A DNA stretch of 64,000 bases, taken from positions 124,001 through 188,000 of the forward strand of contig JALIZF010001706.1 in assembly GCA_029948255.1 (NCBI GenBank). The letters are read 5' to 3'. This document shows, one piece after another, positions 38,801-64,000 of the stretch. Within the stretch, counting starts at the first letter, position 1. Every line of letters begins with the position of its first letter. The position numbers were made by a program, and so were the translations under genes. Origin of the DNA: Telmatactis stephensoni. Its lineage: Eukaryota > Cnidaria > Anthozoa > Actiniaria > Isophelliidae. A model generated the notes under the pieces. It was not told where the DNA came from and ran no database searches. It saw only the letters and a list, made by a program, of their open reading frames with translations.

Positions 38801-40902
38801 TTGTGAACATTGAGCTGATATTTGTGGACGACATATCATTAACCTTTATTATTAATGAAACATGAACTAGACGTCATGTACATTCTTCTTTCTATCACTT
38901 CACAGTTGATGAGAGATGTGTTGTTCTTAGTGTAAATGATGAAGATGAGGAAGATTATATCAATGCTTCATTTGTTGATGTAAGTCATTGGGCGACGTAC
39001 ATTTCATAAGAAAACACTCTTGGATTTTCTTAGATTTTCCTTAATTCTGTCAAATATAACTCTCAAAGAATAAAAAAAGATTTATAAATGTAGCGTACTT
39101 ATATCTTCTTTGTTCAGACTTACAGAGATCGTAACGCGTTCATTGTAACACAAGCTCCTTTGGAAAACACGGTGGTAGATTTTTGGAGAATGGTGATGGA
39201 ATGCGACATAGGAACCATTGTCATGCTCAACAACTTACAAGAAGGGGACCAGGTAAATTGGCATGGAGTGTTTATATTTCACTGTTAACTAGATTTGTTA
39301 TTGAGGTTAAACATTTGATATTCAATTCCAGTTGAATATAGAAATGATAATAACCATACTGTATAAGGCAGCCGTTCACTGAAGTCGTACCGATTCCATT
39401 GGAAGCTCTGGAAACAATTGTGAATGCATCATCATGATAAAGAAGGCGAAAGCTCTTGAAAATTTCAATGCTCTGCGTATTGAACTCCGACTGATTTTGT
39501 AGGTTTTCCCTCAATATTGGCCTGAACAAGAACCAATGACATGTGGAAACATTACAGTCAATTCCGTGAAAGAGGAATTTTTGGATGAAGTAGTTGCACG
39601 TGAATTCCATGTTGTGGATTCTGTGGTAAGTATAGCGTTAAGCGTTAGGTACACGTAAAACCAGAAAATAAAGACAAACAACGAAACTATCCTGAGTGCC
39701 GCCAGAACTTTGGCTCGCATTACGGCACCCATGGTATACATCGAAACTAACGAATTAGGCATGCAGCTATCAAAATGGGTATCGCTGCTAGGAAGAACTC
39801 TATCAAGCACATTGGAAAAAGGAAACAAGACGGCAACAAGTCGGATATAGCTAACATATGATGTCACAGACCCACTGCCAGACTGATACAGGGTAACGAA
39901 CTTAGGGTAGCGGCTAGACCCGAAATGAGTGATGATCACGAGGCTTGGTTGGGTAGAGCGAGAATATAAGTAAAGCTATCCGGGGAGGAGAAAATTTAGA
40001 AAATTTAGGCAGCTCAGTGATCTGCTTTGCTAGCTACGAGCCTAGCCATGCAAGAGTACAGAAACGATCCAAACTGATAGATAAAAGCAGATCATGAATC
40101 ATGAGCTCGCCATGGTACAAGATATTGACTTTTTTTATTTTCTGTAGAAAAGTCTCTCCGTGCTTCACTTACAGCACACAAACTGGAGCGATAAATGCAG
40201 TCCTTCCAATCCTGAAAGCGTATTAACACTACTTGACGAAGTCGAGAGATCTCAACAAAAACTGGTCGGAAGTTCACCGATACTTGTTCACTGTAGGTAC
40301 GTGGGTAAAATACATCAAAACTGGAAAAATTATCCAGCTGAGTGTTAACGTTCAAAGTACTAAATCCTCATAACGTGAATATTTGTGATTGTTATTAGCA
40401 ACGGCGTTGGTCGTAGTGGAACGTTCTGTACCATCGTCTCAACACTTGAACGAGTCAAACAAGAACAAGTAGTGGACGTCTTTCAGACCGTTAAGTCTAT
40501 TCGTACTAACAGACCTGGAGCAGTGCAGACGTTGGTAAGTGTAAGCGGGGATAACGAACTTGGCAATATAGCTTTAGTGAACATTCCAAAGCTAGATCCA
40601 TGCACGCACTCTAAACTAACCTTGCAGGTGAATCCCCGTTTCTCAGTGACATGAGTGTTCTCAAATACAGCAGTAAATACTAAACTAATAAATAGAGGCC
40701 TTGAGATTAACCAAGGGAGATTATCAAAGGAAAGACACACGGATGGTGAGCCTCAGTTATACCCAAACTAAAATTTTGTAATTATTTAAGTAAAGTAACC
40801 TGTAATTTCTCATTTATATTGCAGATTCAGTACAAGTTTTGCTACTCCATGGTCATGGAATATCTTGACACATTCAGTGACTATGCTAATTTTCAAGCAT
40901 GA
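29811..40902 (+). CDS. RPTP gene C: discoidin-FN3x4-TM-PTP-PTP receptor phosphatase
   Basis: Same architecture and intron positions as gene B, with 26 in-phase exons: 29811-29895, 30734-31137, 31351-31492, 32176-32427, 32553-32626, 33123-33342, 33435-33734, 33808-34128, 35130-35244, 35329-35426, 36005-36126, 36238-36325, 36453-36535, 36641-36680, 36890-36987, 37073-37192, 37649-37803, 37923-38058, 38229-38378, 38465-38570, 38906-38979, 39118-39252, 39503-39625, 40148-40296, 40399-40534, 40825-40902. Total 3804 nt, 1267 residues. The signal exon reads [18 protein letters not shown]. The discoidin domain is 15 residues longer than in B, with inserts after YDWYRNEG and before [11 protein letters not shown]. 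The helix around [17 protein letters not shown] is followed by basic CRRNRQQK. D1 has [10 protein letters not shown] and [11 protein letters not shown]2 has NWSDKCSP and [10 protein letters not shown]. The acceptor of exon 33123 is weak (GAACAAG). B and C exon phases match throughout. Confidence 0.88.
31631..31735. repeat. GGAGTCC/GGAATCC minisatellite
   Basis: Short units such as GGAGTCC and GGAATCC recur, several back to back, in the intron between the discoidin exons and FN3-1 of gene C. Confidence 0.8.
31799..32100. mobile_element. 302 bp MITE with about 37 bp terminal inverted repeats
   Basis: The left end is GCGCTGTTACACGCTGAAAC and continues with CTGAAACTTGT. The right end, reversed, is GTGCTGTTACACGCTGAACC and continues with CTGAAACTTGT. 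The internal motif GTTACACGCTGAAA recurs at about 31876. There is no ORF. It is 75 bases upstream of gene C's FN3-1 exon. Confidence 0.75.
32766..33048. mobile_element. Foldback MITE ending in TATTATGGTCTCTTG
   Basis: The left arm, 32766 to about 32872, and right arm, about 32942 to 33048, are near-perfect inverted copies; the arm tips read AAGAGACCATAATACTAAGA and its reverse. Right-end relatives with GCGCGCGATGGCG and TATTATGGTCTCTTG occur near 46500, 53418 and 56907. It fills most of gene C's short intron between the FN3-2 exons. Confidence 0.8.
34551..34585 (+). repeat. Homopolymer G tract
   Basis: Twenty-seven G, one A, then seven G, in the intron before gene C's transmembrane exon. The corresponding gene D intron instead carries the 1.16 kb insertion at 59533-60690. 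Confidence 0.9.
35601..35781. repeat. Palindromic foldback element with tRNA-like core (gene C copy)
   Basis: AATTATTATGTGTGCTTTA at the left pairs with the CACACACATAATAATT right end. The centre GGAAATCC is flanked by CAGCGGCGTTTGAACCCACG and its inverse, CGTGCGTTCAAACCCCGCTG. It lies in the intron between the juxtamembrane exon and the first D1 exon. The gene D copy is at 61300-61500. Confidence 0.75.
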
Positions 40903-40995
40903 TTGTACAATCATTACTTTTTGGAACTTTTGGAACTTTTTTATATTTGCCAACAAATACTAATATATACACATAGAAAAAAAAAGGAAATGTAT

Positions 40996-41708
40996 ATATA
41001 CCTAAAGTGACGTGGCGATGAGAAATGACATAAAGTTTTGACATGACTGATCCAACAAGTTCCTCCTAGTGGGCACTTAGGAGTATTAAAAAGATGCGTA
41101 GTACCATATTTTACATAATTTATATGCCATAAATCAGAAAAGAAAAAAAAAAAAAATAAGAGAAAAGAAAAATAAGAGAAAAAGAAACAAACAAACTACC
41201 TATAATAACAACAAATTGCGGGGTTGAAGTCAATCAACTACTGCAACGCTGTCGGTAAAAAGAAATCAAGCAATGATTTTAAACTGAAGGAGAGGGGATA
41301 GAAAAGGAAGACGGTATCGAAATCACTTCATTTAAACTGTAGACAAAAGTACAATCTACTTGAACTAAATCAATTTAGCTAAATAGTAATGCAAACATGA
41401 GTTAATAGTCGATTATTAAAAGTAAATCTTACTGATAGGAGGTAATTATAAAATAAATGAAACCTGTTGTTTTAATATGGACTCACTATTATTGATTTGG
41501 TTTTTAAAAAGGCCCATCTTGACGAGCAAATTTTTTATATGACAATTACTTTTGTCGGTTCGTGTGGATGAGGAAATTTGTCCAAATTTCGTCACATCTG
41601 CACAAATATTTTTGCATGAGTGTGTTTTCTAATGGCAAAAAATTACATGTCACGTGTAGAATTTGCTCGTGTTGACCGATTGGTCAAAGGAAATTACAGA
41701 GCGTTTCT
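40996..41708 (+). repeat. Duplicated 3' flank, copy 2 (paralogous to 2776-3587)
   Basis: From CCTAAAGTG onward this copy aligns to the flank of copy A with indels. It shows directly that gene C and copy A descend from one unit that included downstream sequence. Beyond GAAATTACAGAGCGTTTC similarity stops at the start of a purine microsatellite. Confidence 0.75.
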
Positions 41709-41711
41709 CAA

Positions 41712-41761
41712 GAAAGAAAAAAAGAAAGAAAAAAGAAAGAAAGAGAGAGAGAAAGAGAGAG

Positions 41762-41805
<44 letters not shown>

Positions 41806-41945
41806 AGAAAGAAAGAAAGAATGAAAGAAAACAAAATCAAACAAACAAACAAACGAACGAACAAAAAAAGAAACAAAAGAAAAAAAGAAAAAAGAAAAAG
41901 GAAAAGGAAAAGAAAAAAGAAAGAAAAAGAAAGAAAAGAAAGAGA
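41712..41945. repeat. GAAA/GA purine microsatellite
   Basis: An almost pure purine strand made of GAAA, GAGA and AAAAG units with a short AAACAAAC block inside. It begins exactly where the A/C flank similarity ends. Confidence 0.9.
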
Positions 41946-42477
41946 GGTTACAATGTTACAGTAGATCGGGGATGTGGACGATGAATATTTACCAGTGGTA
42001 TAAATAATGATAAATTTTACAGCTATAGTCGTTATTAGCATTCATATTTATTTCAACATTATTGACCACAGTTGTATGAAAACTGTGAAAACAAATTTTG
42101 TGGCTACGTGACATCATTCACCGATCACGATCAAGTTGTGTTAACGCTGCATCGTTACTTTTCAGTTAACGTTAACAGCCCTTTTATTCCTAGTGTTACC
42201 CTCCCTGGGTTACCCTATCCTACAGTCTGTAAAAGGGGACCCAATTTTTCATCATCTTTTGATCACTGATAAAACATCGTGCTAGCTAAGATCACAGACA
42301 ACGCGCCGGCAAAATGTACCATGCATTCGTGCTTCTTCAGTCCTCTTCAATGTCGCCGGCAGTCAACAAAACGTAACTTAGTCCCCGAAAATGAGGTTGA
42401 CTTCGTAATATATTATGTTGCCTGTCTTTTCTCTCCAAGTACTTTTCTGTTTTCTCCACTCTAGAAAATTAAGCTCA

Positions 42478-42560
42478 AAATATTGCTTGGGATTCCTGTG
42501 ATCAAGACGCGCCCCGCGAAAGCCCGCGAAAACTTGCGCATGCGCAGTCATTTTACTACG
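42478..42560. repeat. GC-rich interspersed repeat (inverted relative of 25715-25815)
   Basis: CTTGGGATTCCTGTGATCAA and CTTGCGCATGCGCAGTCATT, on the reverse strand, align with the gene B intron copy. Its termini could not be fixed. Confidence 0.55.
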
Positions 42561-43891
42561 GTATCTATACATATACGCATAGATGTGTCTATACAACTAA
42601 ACAGCAATACCTTGGAACATGAAAATGTCTGATATAGACATACATAGTCGTACTACATGCATATATTCTTTGAGAGTATTTCCGCTTCTCTAAATGCGCT
42701 GAAGTTCAATGTTCTACTTCTCCATTTCCATATATATCTCCAAAAATAATCTTTTTCACTTCTTTCTCAATGTCCTCATTTTGAAAATGAAATCTACGTT
42801 TCATATCCGTCATAACTGATGATCGGTCGTCAGGTGATCATGAAAGCACCCGGCGCAGGTAGTGTAATTCTTTTTACCCGTTCTACTTATCTTTAGCAAT
42901 TTCACTTTACATTCAGTCAAGGAACTGTTCTATTACACGATTATGAAGTAACGTAACAATGAAGACCCAAAGCCATTGCGTGACATGTGGCACTAATCAG
43001 AGTGTAAAATAATAACAGATTACAGATGTACTAGAGTACATACAGGGTCCCCTATACCCCTTTGCAAAATGAAATCACGTAAAAATATTTTGTTTTTTCA
43101 CGCGTACCGGGTAATTAAAATATCTCTTTCACTTTAACAAAAAAAATCGAAAGTTGCTTTCACGTGGCATGGATGCAAAAAGATTTTAGACCGTAAATCA
43201 CGTTTCACGTCAAAATTAATGAGCCATTCACGTTTCACGCAAAAGGTATCCTGAGTAAATGATAATATAAAGGAATGAGTAAATTATAATCTAATTCTCT
43301 GCATATGGTATGTGGTTTTTGTTGAACTGTATCCAAAATACATATAATATTTAAAACATGAAGCCGTAGCAAAACATAAATATATCATTTATTTAATTGG
43401 TATTATATTTAGAAACAATTCCCGGAGCTTTAATTTTGTTTACTGAGCTTAGAAGTGGTTCGACTCCTAGATTCAAAGGAACTACGCACGCTCTCATTGA
43501 TCAATTAGCTGGCAGTAACTTCCTTTACAGACCGAAAAATTGAAAGCAGATTGTGTTTTTTGCTTTTGCTGTTTTGATTACTGTTTATAACGAAAAAAAT
43601 ACTGCCACGAGCTAAGGCTTTCTTGATAATGGTAAATATATTAAACAAAGCCGCCGATTGGATTCTACGGTGGCCGAGAGGCGTCACGCAAAATCGATAT
43701 TCAAAAGTCGAATAATCAAAACTCACTAATGATAAAGTGAGTAATTCCAAATTACAAAATAAGCCCAAGTCAAAAATAAAAAACCATTGATGACAAACTG
43801 AAATGTTTGCAGAGTCGATTTATTTACTTTTATTTGAATCACTTTTGATAATTTCTTATAATTCACTTTCGATTTGTTGTACTTTGTCTTT

Positions 43892-44150
43892 TCACTTGGA
43901 TCACTTTCGCTTTGCTCACTTTCACTTGAGTGACTTTCGCTTTGCTCACTTTGACTTGGAGCACTTTCGCTTTGCTCACTTTGTCTTGGATCACTTTCGC
44001 TTTGCTCACTTTCACTTGAGTGAGTTTCGCTTTGCTCACTTTGACTTGAAGCACTTTCGCTTTGCTCACTTTGACTTGGAACACTTTCGCCTTGCTCACT
44101 TTGACTTGGAGCACTTTCGTTTTGCTCACTTTCACTTGAGTGACTTTCGC
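43892..44150 (-). repeat. 30 bp satellite, left arm
   Basis: About eight to nine units; the consensus joins ACTTGGAGCACTTTCGCTTT to GCTCACTTTG. The unit is a multiple of three, so an open frame with a ten-residue period (HFRFAHFDLE) runs through it. I consider that coding appearance a by-product of the unit length. Confidence 0.85.
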
Positions 44151-45569
44151 TTCAGAGGCCGATTGGCCGAGAAGCGTCAACCTCGTTCCCAGGCCATCGC
44201 GGCACACTTTTCAACAAGGCGTTCCTGGATGCAGACGAGAAGGTCCTGAGGACAATAAGAGAAACAAGATATCATTTATATTCCACCCTCCCACGTGGCA
44301 CGTCTCGTCACCTATCGACCGAACACGCGTAGGGCAAGACTTAGAGCGCTTTTAAGTTACGAAACGCGTGGGTTTTCATCCGCTGCTTTGTATCTTGCTC
44401 CTGATGAATAGTACACAAGCAGTTTCGGCGACTTTCCGTCGGCTCCCCTCGTACTAGACGTGAACACATTCCTATCTATTTGAGCTCAATTAGATGTCGT
44501 ATCCACTTAGCTTCACTCGTTAGTTCACTCGTTAGTTAGCTATTATAATCATGTTATTTCTTCGCCTAATTTATTGTTCTCCTCATACCACCATTCTAGC
44601 CACTCCACTAAGCGCTTTTGCTCCTATCTCGCAACTTTTCCAACGTATCCCCGCCACATATTCCCTCCATGCTGAATTCACCAGCATTCCCCACATTCCA
44701 TCCCTCACCACACCACATTTCTTAGCTGCCTCCCCCTCCCCTCCCCCCTTTTTTCTTACATATTTCATTTTATTTAATCTATTTATCCTTCTTTACCATT
44801 TTCACTATTTTCTTTTCCACCTTTTCCACCTTTTTCTATTAAGTTTCCTTTTTTTATTTATTAAGTTACCTTTTTACTTATTTAGTCGTTTGTTTATTTA
44901 CTATTCATTTTTTATTGTTTATTTCTTCATTTTCTTTATTTCTTCATTTTTACGTATATATATTTTTTTCTTTCCCCTATCTATTATTTTTTTTCATTTT
45001 TTATTTTTAAATTCATTTTATCTTTTCATATATCTCTATTTATTATTCTTTATTTCCTATCTTTTATTTTTTTTATACAACCCCCCCCCGCCCCGTTTTT
45101 CCCCCTTTCCCTTCACACCCTCCCAAATGCCCTATTGAATTGCATATCCTATAAACACTAAAGAAAAAAATATACATTGAAAATTAACTGTGAAAAAAAA
45201 ACATGTGAGTCATCAAAAACTAGAAAATAACTTTCTATGCATAAGTTCCCATCCAGGCGGCAATGTTGGAAAAGGAAAAAAAATAGCACATATAAATATA
45301 AGAAGCAATTAGTTGATATTACCTTGTTCGCGCTGAATCTTTCTTTAATATCATCCTGGATGAGATCCAGGTTTTCCCAGAATGTTTTATCTAGTTCTTC
45401 TCCAGCAGTACCAGCGGCCATAGTAGCGAGCGAATCAACTCGAGGGAACGGAAAAACCTGTTGTTGGGTTTCCTGTGGTAAAACCAGGAACGCCTTGTTG
45501 AAAAGTGTGCTGCGATGGCCTGGGAACAAGGTTGACGCTTCTCGGCCAATCGGCCTCTGAATCGAAAGT

Positions 45570-45830
45570 CACTCAAGTCAAAGTGAGCAAAACGAAAGTG
45601 CTCCAAGTCAAAGTGAGCAAAGCGAAAGTGCTCCAAGACAAAGTGAGCAAAGCGAAAGTGCTCCAAGTCAAAGTGAGCAAAGCGAAAGTGCTCCAAGTCA
45701 AAGTGAGCAAAGCGGAAGTGTTTCAAGTGAAAGTGAGCAAACCGAAAGTGTTCTAAGTCAAAGTGAGCAAAGCAAAAGTGCTCCAAGTCAAAATGAGCAA
45801 AGCGAAAGTCAACAAAGCGAAAGTGTTTAC
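45570..45830 (+). repeat. 30 bp satellite, right arm
   Basis: The same unit as the left arm in reverse orientation (GTGAGCAAAGCGAAAGTGCT core), with some divergent units at the outer edge (GTCAACAAAGCGAAAGTG). Confidence 0.85.
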
Positions 45831-46384
45831 AGTCAACGGTGAAAGTTATTTCAGCCATTTTTGTAGACAGAACAATAGTGAGTTTGTCTTTTGGCGCTTG
45901 TTGATTCGACAATGGACTACTTTTGCATTTTGACTTTTCGATTTACAGACTTTTGAATTTGTAATTTCGGTTTTTCGATTTACGACTTTGAGTGACGCTT
46001 CTCGGCCACCGTAGGATTCAGTAACCAATGAAAAACTCATTTTTTTTCGCCAAGCCAATTGAGTGTTTCTATCTTAATTGTTGTTGTTGTTGTTTTTTTT
46101 TTTCGTAGCGTATGTCTAGTTATCAATTTAAATATATCTATCTGTCTCTTCAGCACCCAGAGTGGATAGCTTTCGTTCACAATTTTTTAGAATTTAATAG
46201 GCGTTTGTGAAAATACTTGATTTAAAAAAAACAATTTAGAAAAAAAAAAAAAGGAAAAAAAAAGAACAAAACAGGAAGTTGACTCCATATCGCGTACGCA
46301 AGGCTTTCAAACCGATTAAGCTTCATTTTTATGCGCGCACAGCTGCGAACCGTTTCTTCTCCGAGAATCAAATTTCATGATCAA

Positions 46385-46500
46385 TGATTGCGCGCGCGAT
46401 GGCGTCAACTTCCTGTTACTAAAAATATCCTTAAGCGCCTAGCACATCACGCAGACTCCAATACCAGTTTCACTCTCTTTGTATTATGGTCTCTTGGTAT
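46385..46500. mobile_element. MITE right-end relative upstream of gene D
   Basis: GATTGCGCGCGCGATGGCGT and TATTATGGTCTCTTGGTAT match the right arm of the foldback MITE at 32766-33048. The other arm, expected near 46250, is poorly preserved. Its terminus abuts the TATAAA at 46498. Confidence 0.6.
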
Positions 46501-46503
46501 AAA
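46498..46503 (+). promoter_or_regulatory. Candidate TATA box of gene D
   Basis: TATAAA lies 58 bases before the ATG at 46561. It is formed at the edge of a MITE end (TCTTGGTATAAAGG), so the core promoter may be transposon-derived. No transcript start is known. Confidence 0.4.
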
Positions 46504-46560
46504 GGCTTATTCATGGTTTTGTATTTCATTCAACCACGGTTTTAAGTTCTTCGTTTAAGT

Positions 46561-64000
<17,440 letters not shown>

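Larger units (their letters stand above)
43661..46019. mobile_element. 2.36 kb foldback element with satellite-bearing arms
   Basis: The outer ends are inverted copies: GATTCTACGGTGGCCGAGAG at the left, and CTCGGCCACCGTAGGATTC closing the right. Each arm then holds an array of a 30 bp unit (43892-44150 and 45570-45830, opposite orientation), followed by an inner block, 44154-44228 and 45484-45559, that repeats the outer GGCCGAGAAGCGTCA motif. A 1.25 kb unique, partly T-rich centre separates the arms. Tandem repeats inside long inverted arms recall Drosophila FB elements. I see no transposase ORF. Confidence 0.75.
40903..46497. other. Intergenic region between genes C and D
   Basis: It holds the duplicated 3' flank (40996-41708), purine microsatellites, a GC-rich repeat near 42478, a large foldback element (43661-46019) and a MITE end just before gene D. 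I see no further gene. The long ORFs at about 43803-44249 and 45391-45912 are translations of the 30 bp satellite, and those at 44551-45138 are T-rich low-complexity sequence. Confidence 0.6.

Noticed and set aside
43803..44249. 148-residue ORF of HFRFAHFDLE repeats as a structural protein gene
   Set aside because: It is the 30 bp satellite read in one frame. The same unit lies in the opposite orientation at 45570-45830 and gives similar ORFs there, so openness follows from the unit length being a multiple of three.
44551..45138. 195-residue hydrophobic ORF between foldback arms
   Set aside because: T-rich low-complexity sequence; the composition alone explains the Phe/Leu/Ile-rich frame, and it lies in the centre of a foldback element.

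Overview
This window is eukaryotic, AT-rich, intron-dense DNA from an early-branching animal. The best guess is an anthozoan cnidarian such as a stony coral; that rests on genome texture (short exons, GT-AG introns, many tRNA-derived SINEs and small foldback elements, cysteine-rich, lectin and discoidin modules) and not on a database match. No bacterial-type operons, CRISPR arrays or rRNA genes are visible, and every protein-coding gene I can support is on the + strand.

The main content is a tandem array of receptor-type protein tyrosine phosphatases (RPTPs). The array holds: the last two exons of an upstream copy (A, 1-386); a truncated, ectodomain-only copy (A2, about 4.8-9.1 kb); a tiny chimeric relic (P2, 12.7-13.2 kb); two apparently complete 26-exon genes (B, 14405-28130, 1250 residues; C, 29811-40902, 1267 residues); and a fourth, rearranged gene that runs off the right edge (D, 46561 to beyond 64000). 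B and C encode signal peptide, F5/8 type C (discoidin) domain, four fibronectin III (FN3) domains, one transmembrane helix, and tandem PTP domains D1 and D2. This looks like a phosphatase counterpart of discoidin-domain receptor kinases.

Gene D keeps the FN3, membrane and phosphatase part, which is almost identical to gene C including introns. Its discoidin exons are replaced by cysteine-rich VWC-like exons and a C-type lectin exon. The lectin plus the first FN3 exons are then duplicated in a 3.5 kb tandem copy. The breakpoints lie in or beside long TTTA and TTCA tetranucleotide repeats, and all ectodomain modules are bounded by phase-1 introns, so they can be exchanged without breaking the frame. 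My leading hypothesis is a rapidly evolving family of cell-surface recognition phosphatases with interchangeable N-terminal binding modules, possibly serving immune or self/non-self functions; the function is inference.

Between and inside the genes lie mobile and repetitive sequences: a TTAA-flanked 924 bp piggyBac-like MITE nested in a 2.3 kb insertion, a 2.36 kb foldback element whose arms carry a 30 bp satellite, several tRNA-derived SINEs, several MITE families, a 64 bp hairpin with a 10 bp target duplication, homopolymer G tracts and long microsatellites. One short ORF near 9.8 kb resembles the N-terminal part of Crypton-derived tyrosine-recombinase-like proteins and is interrupted by an in-frame stop.
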